Assembly (NCBI GenBank): GCA_028455995.1
Contig: JABELC010000011.1
Span: 1,612,001 to 1,676,000, forward strand
Length of the DNA stretch: 64,000 nt
Reading direction: 5' to 3'
DNA from: Scleromitrula shiraiana
Lineage: Eukaryota; Ascomycota; Leotiomycetes; Helotiales; Sclerotiniaceae
A program made the translations under genes and the position numbers. Positions 1-11,140 of this stretch are shown here, piece after piece. Position 1 is the first letter of the stretch. Each line of letters begins with the position of its first letter. The notes under the pieces were generated by a model. It did not search any database. It saw nothing but the letters and a program-made list of their open reading frames with translations, and had not been told where the DNA came from.

Positions 1-2870
1 TTACTAGTAAATTAAGTAAAAAAAGAATTAATTATTCAATTAATAATTACTAGTACTAGATTTTAAGAAAGAAATTATGTAGTAATAATTATTTAAAAAC
101 TTCAAATTGAAAGAAAAGTTAATTTAATTTATACTAGTATATACTAAATTAAGTTGATTTGTTTTTTATATTCAAGTTTCAAGTTCTTTTTAAATTATAT
201 TATTATTCACTAGTATTAATTGAATAAAAATTACTAGTACTAAATCAACTTTATAAAAGTTCGATTTGATTTATCAAAATGATAAATAAAATATCAAGTA
301 TAAGTTGAAAAATATTCAATATATTAAATATATAATTGAAATCAAAATAAAGAAATATTAATAAAAATTTCAACTTGAAGTTTCAAGTTAGATTACTAAA
401 TAAAAAATATATATTATATAAATAAAAAATCAAACGATTTTTTGATAAATTTATTTATTATTATAAAAAGAATTTAGTAGATTATAATTAAATTAATATA
501 TAGTAAAAAATTGATTTAATCTTAGTCATACTAGTAAAATGAAATATCAATGACTCGGAGTTTAATTTTAATAAGTTTTTTTTATTATATAAAAATACTC
601 AGTAAACATTTGAGAATTAAAAATAAATTGAATTAATAATCTTTTTGAGTCATTAAGTGACTTTTTGTATTTTTATTTTTATATTTTTATATTTTTATTT
701 TTATATTTTTATTTTTATATTTTTATTTTTATATTGACTCAAGTTATAATACTACTAGTACTTAGTAATATAAAAAATAGAAATTCAAAAAGAATATAAA
801 TTCATACTACTAGTAGTACTATTAATATTAATATTAATAATAATTATAAATAAATTTATAGTAATACTACTACCAGTAGTACTAGTAAAATATAAAAAAC
901 TATTCTTAATAATAGTAATTTATTTTCAAGTTATAATGATAATATAATTCAACTTGAAGTTAATTATCTACTAACTTGAATTTCTTTAATAATCTAAAAT
1001 ATTATTAATTATAAAAATGATATTTTTAATTTTAATTTTCAATATATATTACATTAATAATTTATTATTGATAATTTGAATTTAATATATTATAATATAT
1101 ATAATTCTTTGAAATTTTATTTTTATATCAACTTGAATATAGAACTTTTAAAAGTTTCAAGTTAAAATAAATTATTAATATCGTCACGATGATTATGATA
1201 CTAGTAATTATAATACATAACTTGAAATATTTAAAATACAGATAATAATAATATATATTTAAAAAAACTTTTATATCTAAAAATATTAAATTGAACTTTT
1301 AAAGTTTATTCTCTAGTATTATAAAAATAAATACTATAATGTATATAAATAATTTATTGAAGTTTTTATTTTCTGTAAATAACAAGTTCGAAAAATAATT
1401 TTTAAATTTATTTTTTCAACTTGAAGTTATGATAATTTTTATTTTTCTAAGTTATTATTATTACTAGTATTAAATAATAATATTGATAATATTAATAATA
1501 AATTAATAAAAAAATTTGAAATTATATTGAATAATTTTTTTATATTAATTAAAAAAGTTCTATATTACTAGTAGTAGTATATTTATTAAATAAAGATATT
1601 AACAAGTTTTTATTTAGTAGTATTACTAGTAATAACGATTGATTGAAATGATTTTGTTATATATCAAAAATTTTTATATCAATAGAAGTTAATTGCGGTT
1701 AATCAATGATTAATTAATAATAAATCTTCAAGTTCAAGTTTGTTAATTACTAGTAATGATCAATTAACTTGATCAATTGGCGGTCAACTGGAGTCAATTA
1801 GCAAAGGCATACCGGTAATTAACCGTTGATTAACAAGGGTCTGCCAAATAGAATTTACTTCACATATGGCATATTTTGCTAACTAATCATCAACCTCATC
1901 GACATCAGCCTCGACATCAGCCTCAATACCATCCACCATTAATATATATCAGCGAAAAAATTTTCCATCGTTAATATAGTATACGTATAACCTTCAACTA
2001 AATTGATCGAATCTATTAATAACTTCAAGTTGAAATAATAAATTTTTTTATAATTGATAATACTACTAGTACTAGTATACAATATTCAAGTTCCGAGTTA
2101 ATTGATCAAGTTGGAAATTAAAAAAGAATTTTTTTTTTAAAAAATTATATAATCAAATTATTCTATATAATCTCTATATTAAATATCATAGATAAGTTCA
2201 CTAGATTAATAATTTTTTATATATTTTAAACTTATATATTCAAATTATTAATTACTACGTAGAACTTCTAAATAAATTATATATTAATAATAGAAATTAC
2301 ATTATTAAAATTATTTAATTACTAGTAACTTGAAGCTTTATTTATTTATATATTTTTCATAATTTTTCTATATACTAATTATAATTAATATACAATTAAT
2401 AAATTTATTAATGATTATAATGACATGTTGTTCAAGTTATTACAAGGAGCTTCCTAGTAGATGATTAATCATCAATCATTACTAGTATTAATTATTAATA
2501 TAAGTGGTCTATGCGATTGATCCTTGCTTGTTTAATTAAAAAAATTTTCACTGATATAATATTAAATATTATTATACTAGTAGTATTATTATGATATTAA
2601 ATTTGAAAACGATAAATATATTTTTATTTTATTAAATATTATATAACTTGAATATTAATATTATATAACTTTATATTAATATATAATATAGTAAATATAT
2701 AAAAATAAAGTATTGTGATATACTACTACTAGTACTAGTATAAACAATGTTTTTTTATTATAATTTAGTTATAATTATGCTTTAGTTCATATAAAGTCTT
2801 TATCTTTACTAGTAATTATAATGTTGTTAATTAGTACAATACATGTACTGTTTTAAGTAGCAAGGGGGGA
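1..2870. repeat. Extremely AT-rich, RIP-like block with dispersed short motifs
   Basis: Nearly the whole stretch is A and T, with stop codons in all frames and no credible gene. Composition changes sharply near 2860-2890 to ordinary sequence. Two motifs recur. The palindrome ACTAGT occurs 22 times (for example at 3, 49, 133, 209, 233, 530, 754, 1200, 1463, 2065, 2071, 2728, 2734, 2808). AACTTGAA or its complement TTCAAGTT occurs about 15 times. Positions 665-735 hold an ATTTTT/ATATTT simple repeat. A less AT-rich island lies at about 1745-1960. Such blocks in ascomycetes are usually old transposons altered by RIP, or centromeric or subtelomeric DNA. Which applies here cannot be seen, and no transposase or reverse transcriptase remains readable. 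Confidence 0.75.
1745..1960. other. Less AT-rich island inside the AT-rich block
   Basis: About 200 bp with clearly more G and C than its surroundings. It includes a direct repeat of CTCGACATCAGC at about 1898-1925 and several TCAATTG/GGTCAACTGG-like palindromic stretches. No open reading frame of useful length is present. It may be the least mutated remnant of the element or gene that became the AT-rich block; this is inference. Confidence 0.4.
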
Positions 2871-3337
2871 AATAAAAGGAAAAAATACTTTGTGTTGCTG
2901 CGACGTTGTCCTGCTGTCATCCTTTAGCTGCGTTTCGCCAAAGTAAAATACCACCTTCAATTGGTCGTGTCCTGTATACAGAAGCCAGACATGCCTCAAA
3001 TTTATTCTGGAAATTTAAAAATTACATAGCTACCCTGTCAATGGATCGTAACTTCGTTCAATGGGTTTGTCTCGAGATAGTCGAGTCAAGATATGGCTCA
3101 TGTCTCTAACCTATAGGAAGGCTGAGTACCAATCGCTAGATACATGATAGAAAGTTCTAGGATCTTAATTACACATATAGGATCGATGGAATCCTTCATG
3201 ATGCTTGGTTTGCAAAATTGCTTTCGTTCGTTCATTGTCATCTTAGGATCCTTAATCTCTAATCTTGGGATCAGTAGTAATCATTCATCTCTTGCCACGT
3301 TTTCTTCCTAACATCTCACCATCAGGTAAATCGATGA
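2871..3337. other. Intergenic region upstream of the kelch gene
   Basis: Ordinary base composition. A 67-codon ATG-less open frame at 2906-3109 has no recognisable protein features. The last 150 bp presumably hold the promoter and 5' leader of the kelch gene; no clear TATA box was seen. Confidence 0.4.
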
Positions 3338-5507
3338 ATGTACACATCTAGATACTTAGAAATGGCAAGTCTGTTACGGCTTTCAGGGCGACAACGATGT
3401 GTTAACTCAGTATCATTCTCCAGGACTGGACAGTTTTCAATAATACTGTGTCTTTTACTCTGTCTCGTCCAGCCATCATGGCAACAATCAAAAGATCCAT
3501 TGAACGACTTTTGCCGGAGGTGGGGACACCAAACAGCAGTTATTGATAGACAGTTGTTCATAGACGGTGGCATGGTGGACTGGAATCCATTATCACAAAA
3601 CCCTCAAAATTTCTCCAGTGAGTCGATCCGACGCGACTGAAATGGTGGAATATTTGGCTGACGTAGTGATAGATACTTGGTTATTATATAACGACCTCAA
3701 CTCAAGTCCGGTAGCAGCTGGACAACCTCAACTATACGCGAACCTCTCGAAGAATGCAACGATACCAGAAGTTAGCGGTGGAGTTTTATGGGCAGATGAA
3801 GTGAATAAACGTTTTTATCTGTTTGGAGGGGATTATTATGAAACCACACCAGGTCAACTAGAGTTATATTCGTACGATGTATTATACAATCAGTGGGAGA
3901 CTTTCGGATCGCCATCGAATGGTGTCACAAGTGTTTCTTATGGTATGGGAGTTGGAATTTCAGATCTCGGGCAGGGCTATATGCTTGGTGGATGGCAAAG
4001 CAACACTTCTGTTCCCGGATGGTCGGGACCTCCTCTCGCGACAAGCACATTGATCAAATATGATTACGGTCTGAAAACATGGACAAACAATACAGGACCA
4101 GATAATATTGGACGGGCAGAAGGTGCAATGGTCTATCTACCAGCGAGTCGTAGTGGGCTGCTTGTATATTTTGGCGGTATTCAAACACCGGACGGTAATG
4201 GTACAGTAGAACCACAACCAATGAGCGAAATCCATGTTTACGACATTCAAAATTCGATCTGGTATACCCAGAATGCTACGGGAGATATTCCCCCAAACAG
4301 GAGGAGATTTTGCGCAGGTGCTACATGGGCAGCTGACCAGTCGTCTTATAATATGTAAGAATGTGTGAAAATTAAATCGTGAAAAGCTGCTAATGTATTT
4401 TAAGCTACATTTATGGTGGTGCAGGTTTTGGCGCCAATGCCACAGGTTTCGATGACGTCTGGATTTTAACTCTCCCCTCGTTCACATGGATTCACTGGTG
4501 GCCAACGAGCTCGATTACCCCAAGTCCACATAACATGCTGAGTTGCAACGTGATTGATGGAGCCCAAATGCTTATTGTAGGAGGTTCATTTCCTGCGGAT
4601 CAATCTAATTGCGATAGTCCAAGTAGTTGGGGAACACACAATCTTGATCTTGGACAACAAAATGAAGGAAAGTTGATGTGGAACCCTTATCAACCAAATG
4701 TAACTTCTTATGTCGTTCCGTCCGCTATTATTTCTGTTGTTGGTGGAAGGTAAGTCTTCCCAATGTACCTGAAAAACAATTCCGTACTCATAATCATCTA
4801 GTGAAACAGGAGGCGCAACATTGAGAGCTCCTAAATCCGGATTCGAAAACGACGCTTTAGCCGTGTACTTTAACCAAAAAGCCGCAGCCGCGAATCGCAC
4901 ACCTACACGATCCGTAGCCACCGCTACATCAAAACCGGATTCCGGCAAAAAATTGCCCGCAGGCGCCATTGCCGGAATTGCCGTCGGCGGAGCAGTAGTC
5001 CTCATAGCCGTTCTTGTAGGATTCTGCTGTCTAATTCGCCACCGCCGCAAGAGCCGCGCCCACAAACCCGAAGTCTCCGTCCCCATAATCCAACGACACA
5101 ATACCAATCACTCACCAGCACGACCTGATCGATCCTACGATCCTCAAAATCCTCATATCGCCCAAGAAAGAGATATGTCCCAATACCAACAACTTCCTAC
5201 TGAGCCCGCAGCCGTTGAACTCTCCGGCACGGAATCAAGTCTCGGCACTTATCCCATAGATGTAAAACACAATAGGATGAAATCCAAGGATCTTGAGACC
5301 TCTAATGGATGGCAACATCCTAATTCGCCGCTTTCATCACATCTTAGTCCTTCGTCTCCACAGCAAGGGTTTTCCCCGGCTCTGACGGAGTTGGATGGTG
5401 AGAGTGTTGCATACAATACTTCACCCACCCCAACATACTCCGAATTCGGGAGGATGCCGATGCAGAGAAAAACTACTCCGATACATGATACGTATTATTC
5501 ATCATGA
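3338..5507 (+). CDS. Secreted/membrane kelch-repeat (galactose oxidase-like beta-propeller) protein
   Basis: Four exons: 3338-3617, 3673-4354, 4405-4749 and 4802-5507, giving 670 codons. All introns are GT-AG, 50-55 bp, and every junction keeps frame; the second carries a CTAAT branch-like site. The N terminus has a hydrophobic stretch (SIILCLLLCLVQPSW, near residue 35-50) that should act as a signal peptide. An in-frame ATG at 3362 would give a shorter leader and is an equally good start. Residues about 60-435 contain kelch-type blades ending in glycine pairs: FYLFGGDYYE, YMLGGWQSN, LVYFGGIQ, IYIYGGAGFG and MLIVGGSF. One transmembrane helix follows at about 489-513 (from AGAIAGIAVGGAV to CCLI), then a basic stop-transfer RHRRKSR and a Ser/Pro-rich cytoplasmic tail. 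The family is common in ascomycetes as a propeller on the cell surface. Enzyme activity is not indicated and the ligand is unknown. Confidence 0.85.
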
Positions 5508-6481
5508 TCATGATGATAAATAAACAATAATAATTCGTTTCATCATATCATTTGTTAAATTTTGTTCTTCTTTGCTTTTTTCGGAAAGAGTCCCCTGGGG
5601 GTTATTTCAGCAAGCGTAGCGTAGCGTGTACAGTTGTTGATTGGATTGGATTGATTGATTGAATGATGAATTCTGGCGTTTTTAATAAGAAGGTACCTGA
5701 CTCATAATCCATGGGGGGGTGGCAAAAATTATTTATCATTATAAGTTTATTTCATCATACATTATTATTTTCTTATTGAAGTCATGAATTGAATGGAGGG
5801 AGAGAGATTTTGAGAGAGCGAGCGAGCATGTTATTTATAACTATATCAAAGCACTTTCATAGCTTTTCTTAGATGTATATCGAGCAACGCCAATCGACTT
5901 GGTTGGTTTCATATATGAGTATTATACCACAATCGAAATTCAGTCAAATTAAACCATTCCTTTGAAGAATGCATGTTCATAATATCTTTGTATACACTTA
6001 TAGTCTTCTGGTTCTTGACTTGATTTCATCATTTAGTGGAAACAAATTTTGAAGTTGTATCAACTATAAACAACAATAAATGACTTCTAATCAACGGGTC
6101 TTAATCTATCAGGTCTGTCTCACAAAAAGTAGTTGAACAAAATTATATCATTACAAGAAAACAATAGATCAGTTGAGCCATTTGTGATTTTATTCTGTTG
6201 TTCTAGAGTAAATCATAATTTCAAGTCTCCGACATCATCACTCTTCGATTCCAGGTCAATGATATTACAGTTCCCAGTCGAAAGACATTGGCCCGCAATG
6301 TGACTCGATGTCGGGTCTCACACGCCACAGCCTGTCATAGTGTTACTTCAGGATATTTGAAATACGATCAAGAACTAAGCAGCCACTTTGACATCGAGTC
6401 TCTCTATCTCAGAGACTGTAGGGGTATAGCGGACTGACACGACCAAGAAGAACCCTTCATGATTAAGTCACAATCACTCTC
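5508..6481. other. Intergenic region between convergent genes
   Basis: It lies between the 3' ends of the kelch gene (+) and the phosphohexomutase gene (-), so it should hold both 3' untranslated regions and terminators. No open reading frame, repeat or RNA gene could be supported. Confidence 0.4.
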
Positions 6482-8200
6482 TTAAACCATACGTTCCAAA
6501 GTTCTTAGACATCCATCCGGCTCAGTAACTCCTTGACTAGCGATAGAATCTGCACGCTCCTGCGTATCGGCAACAGCATAAATGCGAAGTTCATCAGCAT
6601 TACCAGAAGGACGGAAATGAGCAACATCGCCGTTAGAAAAGATGATACGAACGCCATCTGTATAGATGATTTGAGAGATGGAGGAAAATCCAAGTTTGGA
6701 GGTAAACACTTTTTGTAGTTCTTGACGGATATTGTTGAGGTGTTCGTTTTGTGATGATTGGAGTTTGAGTTCAGTACGATCGGCGTCTTGAGCGGTGATT
6801 TCATCGCTTTGATAGGATACGACTTGTACATTAGCCTCGGATGGTGAGAATCGCTGCATAATTTTCATGCTTGTTGGACGAGGGAAATTTCGAAGCAAGG
6901 CAGCGCGACTGAATCGTCCAGGAAGAGTAGAGAACAATTCTGGGAGTGTTATCTTGCGATTGTGTGCTGCGAATAGAGCACAGAGTAGAGGAAGGAAGGC
7001 ATCACGTGTAGGGAGTGCTGCTAGCACATTGCCATTGCGTTCAAGGTCACAACCAGTAAGGAATCCTCCATTGGCTTCCCATCCGACAACACGACGACGT
7101 CCTTTAGAGATTGCACGTTCCATACCGGCTATAACATATGGACTGCCAATTTTAGTCTTTGGTTCGATGACCGAGGCCAATGGTCCACGATCTATGGCAT
7201 CGTTGCTACTGATTGGAACAACGGCGGCATCAATACCTAAAGACTCGGCAACAATCATGCCTAGAAGATCACCTGGGAAAAATCGAAGTTTATCACCTTC
7301 TGGAGCAAGGATCAATGGACGATCGCTATCTCCATCAGTGGAGATTATAGCGTCGATCATGTTGTGACCAGTTTCTTTCCAAAGGTTCTGGACTGTGTCC
7401 AATTGAGCTTGATCAATTGCCTCGGTATCGATCGGGACGAAAGTATCGCTACGTCCAGCAGGAATAACCTCCGCACCAAGAGCTTCGAAAATCTCGACGA
7501 GTAGATCACGACCAACAGCAGAGTGTTGGTATGCGATAAGCTTCATTCCTTCCAGTGTTTCGCCCTTGAAGAAAGATACATAGCGCTGAATATAGGCTGC
7601 TCTGCCTTCTGGTATTGCAGGGAGAAGGTCAGATTGTGGGTCACGGGTGATGACACCTTGGCTATCAAAGATAGATTCATCGAACGGACTCGAGAGAAGT
7701 TTTTCGCGAACAATTGCAACATTGTCATTGATGGGCTGTTCATCTTTCTTCATAAGCTCGCCTTTGGAGGTATTGAGTTTGTAGCCATTTCGATCGAATG
7801 GAATATGGCTACCCGTAACCATAATACTGCCTTTTCCATGCTCGATAGCCCAGCACGTCAATGCGGGCGTTGGAATTGCACCTAAATTGATAGCATGCAT
7901 GCCAGTGTCTTTAAGAGCCCGTTCGACGGCTTGACAGAGACCACCACGGCCATTTTCGACTAGTTTGGTGGAGCTGGGACGAAGATCATGTGCATAGTAG
8001 AAGTCATCGCCAACTTTAATTCCACCTTCGGATTGTGGGAGTGATTGAAGATATTTAATCTCAGCAACAACATTTGTGTAGATTTCGAGTTGAGTCAAAT
8101 GGATGACTTCACCACGGCGACCGCTGGTACCAAATTTCAGCGGCTGTGGTGTGTAGGCAAGGTTGGCCCGAAGGGTGTTGGCGTTATCGGAGGTGGACAT
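6482..8200 (-). CDS. Alpha-D-phosphohexomutase (phosphoglucomutase/phosphomannomutase family)
   Basis: An intronless 572-codon gene. All four loops that define the alpha-D-phosphohexomutase superfamily are visible in order. The phosphoserine loop is TGSHIP at 129-134, with Ser131 as the phosphate carrier. The metal loop is STDGDSDRP at 287-295, where three Asp residues (289, 291, 293) bind Mg2+. The sugar-binding loop is GWEANGG at 373-379. The phosphate-binding loop is RPSGNADELR at 530-539. The N terminus has the usual FGTSGRRG substrate loop near 23-30. The enzyme should interconvert hexose 1- and 6-phosphates in the cytosol. The sequence does not decide between glucose and mannose. TGSHIP and GWEANGG differ from the TASHNP and GEESGG forms of the standard eukaryotic phosphoglucomutases, so this is probably a separate, more bacterial-like branch. 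The 8200 start is the first ATG and gives a normal N terminus. Confidence 0.92.
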   Translation of the reverse strand: MSTSDNANTLRANLAYTPQPLKFGTSGRRGEVIHLTQLEIYTNVVAEIKYLQSLPQSEGGIKVGDDFYYAHDLRPSSTKLVENGRGGLCQAVERALKDTGMHAINLGAIPTPALTCWAIEHGKGSIMVTGSHIPFDRNGYKLNTSKGELMKKDEQPINDNVAIVREKLLSSPFDESIFDSQGVITRDPQSDLLPAIPEGRAAYIQRYVSFFKGETLEGMKLIAYQHSAVGRDLLVEIFEALGAEVIPAGRSDTFVPIDTEAIDQAQLDTVQNLWKETGHNMIDAIISTDGDSDRPLILAPEGDKLRFFPGDLLGMIVAESLGIDAAVVPISSNDAIDRGPLASVIEPKTKIGSPYVIAGMERAISKGRRRVVGWEANGGFLTGCDLERNGNVLAALPTRDAFLPLLCALFAAHNRKITLPELFSTLPGRFSRAALLRNFPRPTSMKIMQRFSPSEANVQVVSYQSDEITAQDADRTELKLQSSQNEHLNNIRQELQKVFTSKLGFSSISQIIYTDGVRIIFSNGDVAHFRPSGNADELRIYAVADTQERADSIASQGVTEPDGCLRTLERMV

Positions 8201-8718
8201 TATTCCTGGTTATTTCTGTTCTACCGTATTTTAAGAATGAATTAAGGGTACAGAAAAATCAATTGAAAGATTGTAATGTTTGAACTCGTGTAGAATTAAA
8301 TGGGAGGAAATAAATGTTACTGGATCTTCATTTAATTTCGTGTGATGCATCGTGGCCTCAACGGGTTAGTATCACTGATTAGTAAGCATATTTGTCCCAA
8401 GTTAGCTGATCAACCCCTCGAATTATGACGACGTGAAGATTCAATAATCTCCCGACTATCCTCAATACGAGGCTAAAGATTTGGATGAAGCTTCGAGTAC
8501 AGGTTTTTTATGTAATGCTGGATTATCCAGTACAAACTGACTTTCAGAAACGATCTCGATAGTTTCTGCTTACTGTGATATATTGATCACCCTCTTAAAT
8601 GTTCACCAAGAGAAGAAACATTTGTCTCCCTATACTTACTTAATCACGGCATCAAACTAAAGAAGTTGTCAAAAATGATGTGCATCAAAAAGTTTCTTCC
8701 TTTCCACACATTATAGGC
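8201..8718. other. Intergenic region upstream of the phosphohexomutase gene
   Basis: Probably the promoter of the phosphohexomutase gene plus the downstream end of the SAP pseudogene, both on the minus strand. No gene or repeat was found. Confidence 0.4.
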
Positions 8719-10155
8719 CTATTCTCTAACCATTTTGCTCTTCGGCCTCCTTGCCTTAATCTTTTCTTTCCGTTCCTTCTCACTTAGCCTAGCATCACTC
8801 TCATCAGCATCATGAAGCTTCTGGACTAGATCAGCCCTCTTGGATCTACATCCAGGTCTTATATCTCGATCCCTACACATTTCCTTGAGTGTGTCTACAG
8901 ATAGTTCCTCGTACTCCATATTGCCTGTCTCGAGCCATTTAATCGTTATGGCTTTTGTGCTGGTAATTGGCATGCCTCTCCTTGTCAATAACTCTTGTAG
9001 CTCACATATACCTCTACCGGCCCAAATCGAGTCTTTCCAATCGAATTTGCGCGCCTGTCCTTTTGTATTTCTGAATGGCTGAGAATTTGTCTGGACTTCA
9101 GCATATCGCATATCCACATTCTCTGGCCTCTGGGAATCCACTGTGGACCTAAATGGATGTCCCATTTGAGACTCTAATTCGGCCTTCGAAACATGCAATG
9201 AACGCTTGGTTAATACCATAAGTTTTTCACACTTCTTGAAATCGGCTCGCTTGACTCCCGAGTTTGGTTTTAGATCATCAGCTCGAAGTCGTTCTATTAT
9301 TGCCGAGTTGTTTCCAGAGCTTGATATTTCTCGACTTTCAGCATACATTCCAAGAGTCATAGTCGACAGAATTTCGTACGTCGCAACGCCACTAGCCTCG
9401 AAGTCTAGCACTTCTTGACATGGCCTAAGCTCACTTTCTAATTCCTCAATCTTACCATATAAATATGCCTCTCCGGGAGTGCCTGTATCACGATCGTCTT
9501 TATCGTTCAGCCTTAATCTTGCTATCTTGAACCCTTTTGAACCTTTATTACTGTTTGGCAGATACCGCTCCCTAAGCATTTGGGATATTGTTTTTGGAGA
9601 TAGCAATTTGTAATTATCATTCGATGTTTCGAGATGTTGAATCATCTCTTCCCTTGTACCTTCGTCTCCATATCCTGCGAGATTTCAATCTCGCATTAAT
9701 CTGCACAATTTACTGCTGTCTTTTGTAGTGTAGTCAATCCCATTTTGGGTTCCATTTGCCCGGGGCGTTTCGTGGCTCCCCTCCGATCTTTGGGCTGCCA
9801 TTGATGAGCTCTCCGCTGTGGAGTCATGATACACATCCGGCAGATTGTTCCTCGTAGAACTTTCCAAATCTTCGGTATCAATTGACCTGGAACTGCGAGT
9901 TGATGCCCTCGTAGGTGAATTATTCCCTTCTGCTGTAGGACGCGCTTCACTATTCCGCAAGCGCGCAATCAAAGTATCTTTCGTTCCCGTTGAAGGCAGA
10001 CACCGCTCTTTCCATATTGAAATCAATTATTCTTTCGTATTCGATTCATAGGGAGGATTCGCAGGTGTTTTGTCCTTAGCGTTGTTGGTCTTATTCTTCG
10101 GTGGAAGGATCGCGTTTAGATCTGCTTCCGATAGAGGTCATTTACCACGCGGCAT
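8719..10155 (-). pseudogene. Broken multi-SAP-motif gene with three in-frame stops
   Basis: A single minus-strand frame runs from an ATG at 10155 to a stop at 8719 (479 codons). It is interrupted by TGA at 10138-10140, TAA at 10027-10029 and TGA at 9685-9687. Protein character continues across each stop. Just after the second stop comes LISIWKERCLPSTGTKDTLI, a typical SAP (helix-extension-helix DNA-binding) motif. More SAP-like units follow: ISQMLRERYLPN near 9590, LQELLTRRGMPITSTKAI near 8980 and LKEMCRDRDIRPGCRSKRAD near 8860, with a weaker one at about 9260-9380. The C terminus is Lys/Arg-rich. The family suggests a nuclear DNA- or chromatin-binding protein. Each stop is one C-to-T change from Arg (CGA) or Gln (CAA), as RIP or deamination would produce. 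An alternative is that introns remove the stops. A 39-nt GT-AG segment (GTAAAT...CGCAG) would remove the third, but it is unusually short and nothing good removes the first two. Confidence 0.7.
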
Positions 10156-11140
10156 GGTTGAAAAATGAAGAATTGTAACAACTAAATAGTCTAGAATTGA
10201 TCAAAGTGAGTATAAGGTAAACAGCAATTGAATACAGGGTGTTGTAGGTAGGGATTCGAGAATGTAGCTGTGCTGTGCAGTTAATTCCCAACATTGAGAG
10301 GGGTAGCTTAGACGCGACACCAATCGGCTGATGATGTCATTGAGTCGAGCACTACACATCAATAATTATCCTCACCCCTATTCCAACCTTAACGAATCTA
10401 CACTACATATTTGTTCTTCAAATCTTCCTTTTTGAAAGGGTCTACGATGCCTAAACCTTCGATGTGATGTTTTATTGGTCGTCTCTAGGGAAGTGCCAGT
10501 GATAAACAAATCTGTTATGATCGTCCATGTGGCTCACGAACAATGTTATTCTAGAATTGTTTAATATAGGATATCTTACTATTTCCTGCACATGTGGTTT
10601 ATCTACAATATGAACCCAGTTGTCAACTCTTCGCAGTCAAAGCAGGCAAATATATGATCTAGGCTAGATCCTGAACTCATCGCTTAGGCTTGAATAAGTC
10701 CTTGTGTAGACATCACAGCGCAGGGGTCAATATTCATACCTTACGAGATCACTACATTATTATCCTTTCTCATATGGATTATGGATTTGAGATTCTCTTG
10801 TCAGTTCTCATATCTCTTTAGAGAATGTAACAATTCCTCTCGACGGTAGTTCTGTATTGTCGGTGAAAATTAATATCGGTAATTTGGTCACAATTTTCGT
10901 CACATAGTTTCATTTAAAGCAGTATATTATTCAAAGGTATAAAAGTTTATTCAAGGAAATCTAATTCATATTCAGAACGAAAGGAAATCTACTGGTTAGA
11001 TAGTTCATCGCGAAAACACAACTCAAAATCAATTTTCAAGGCAGAATAAAAAGCCTCTAAGCACAATTCAAAATCAATTTTAAGCTTCATGCCCTTGTTT
11101 CGCATCTCCATCGTCCACTCCACCCTCGGTTCGGAGTCTA
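10156..11140. other. Intergenic region, no gene seen
   Basis: About 1 kb between two minus-strand loci. No convincing open frame, tRNA or repeat. The part next to 11140 is presumably the 3' untranslated region of the proline-rich gene. Confidence 0.4.

Noticed and set aside
2906..3109. 67-codon open frame beside the AT-rich block
   Set aside because: It lacks an ATG start and any protein feature.
9646..9730. A 39-nt intron that would remove the third stop of the SAP gene
   Set aside because: It is shorter than any other intron in this window (50 bp or more) and leaves two other stops, so a pseudogene is the simpler reading. RNA data could overturn this.
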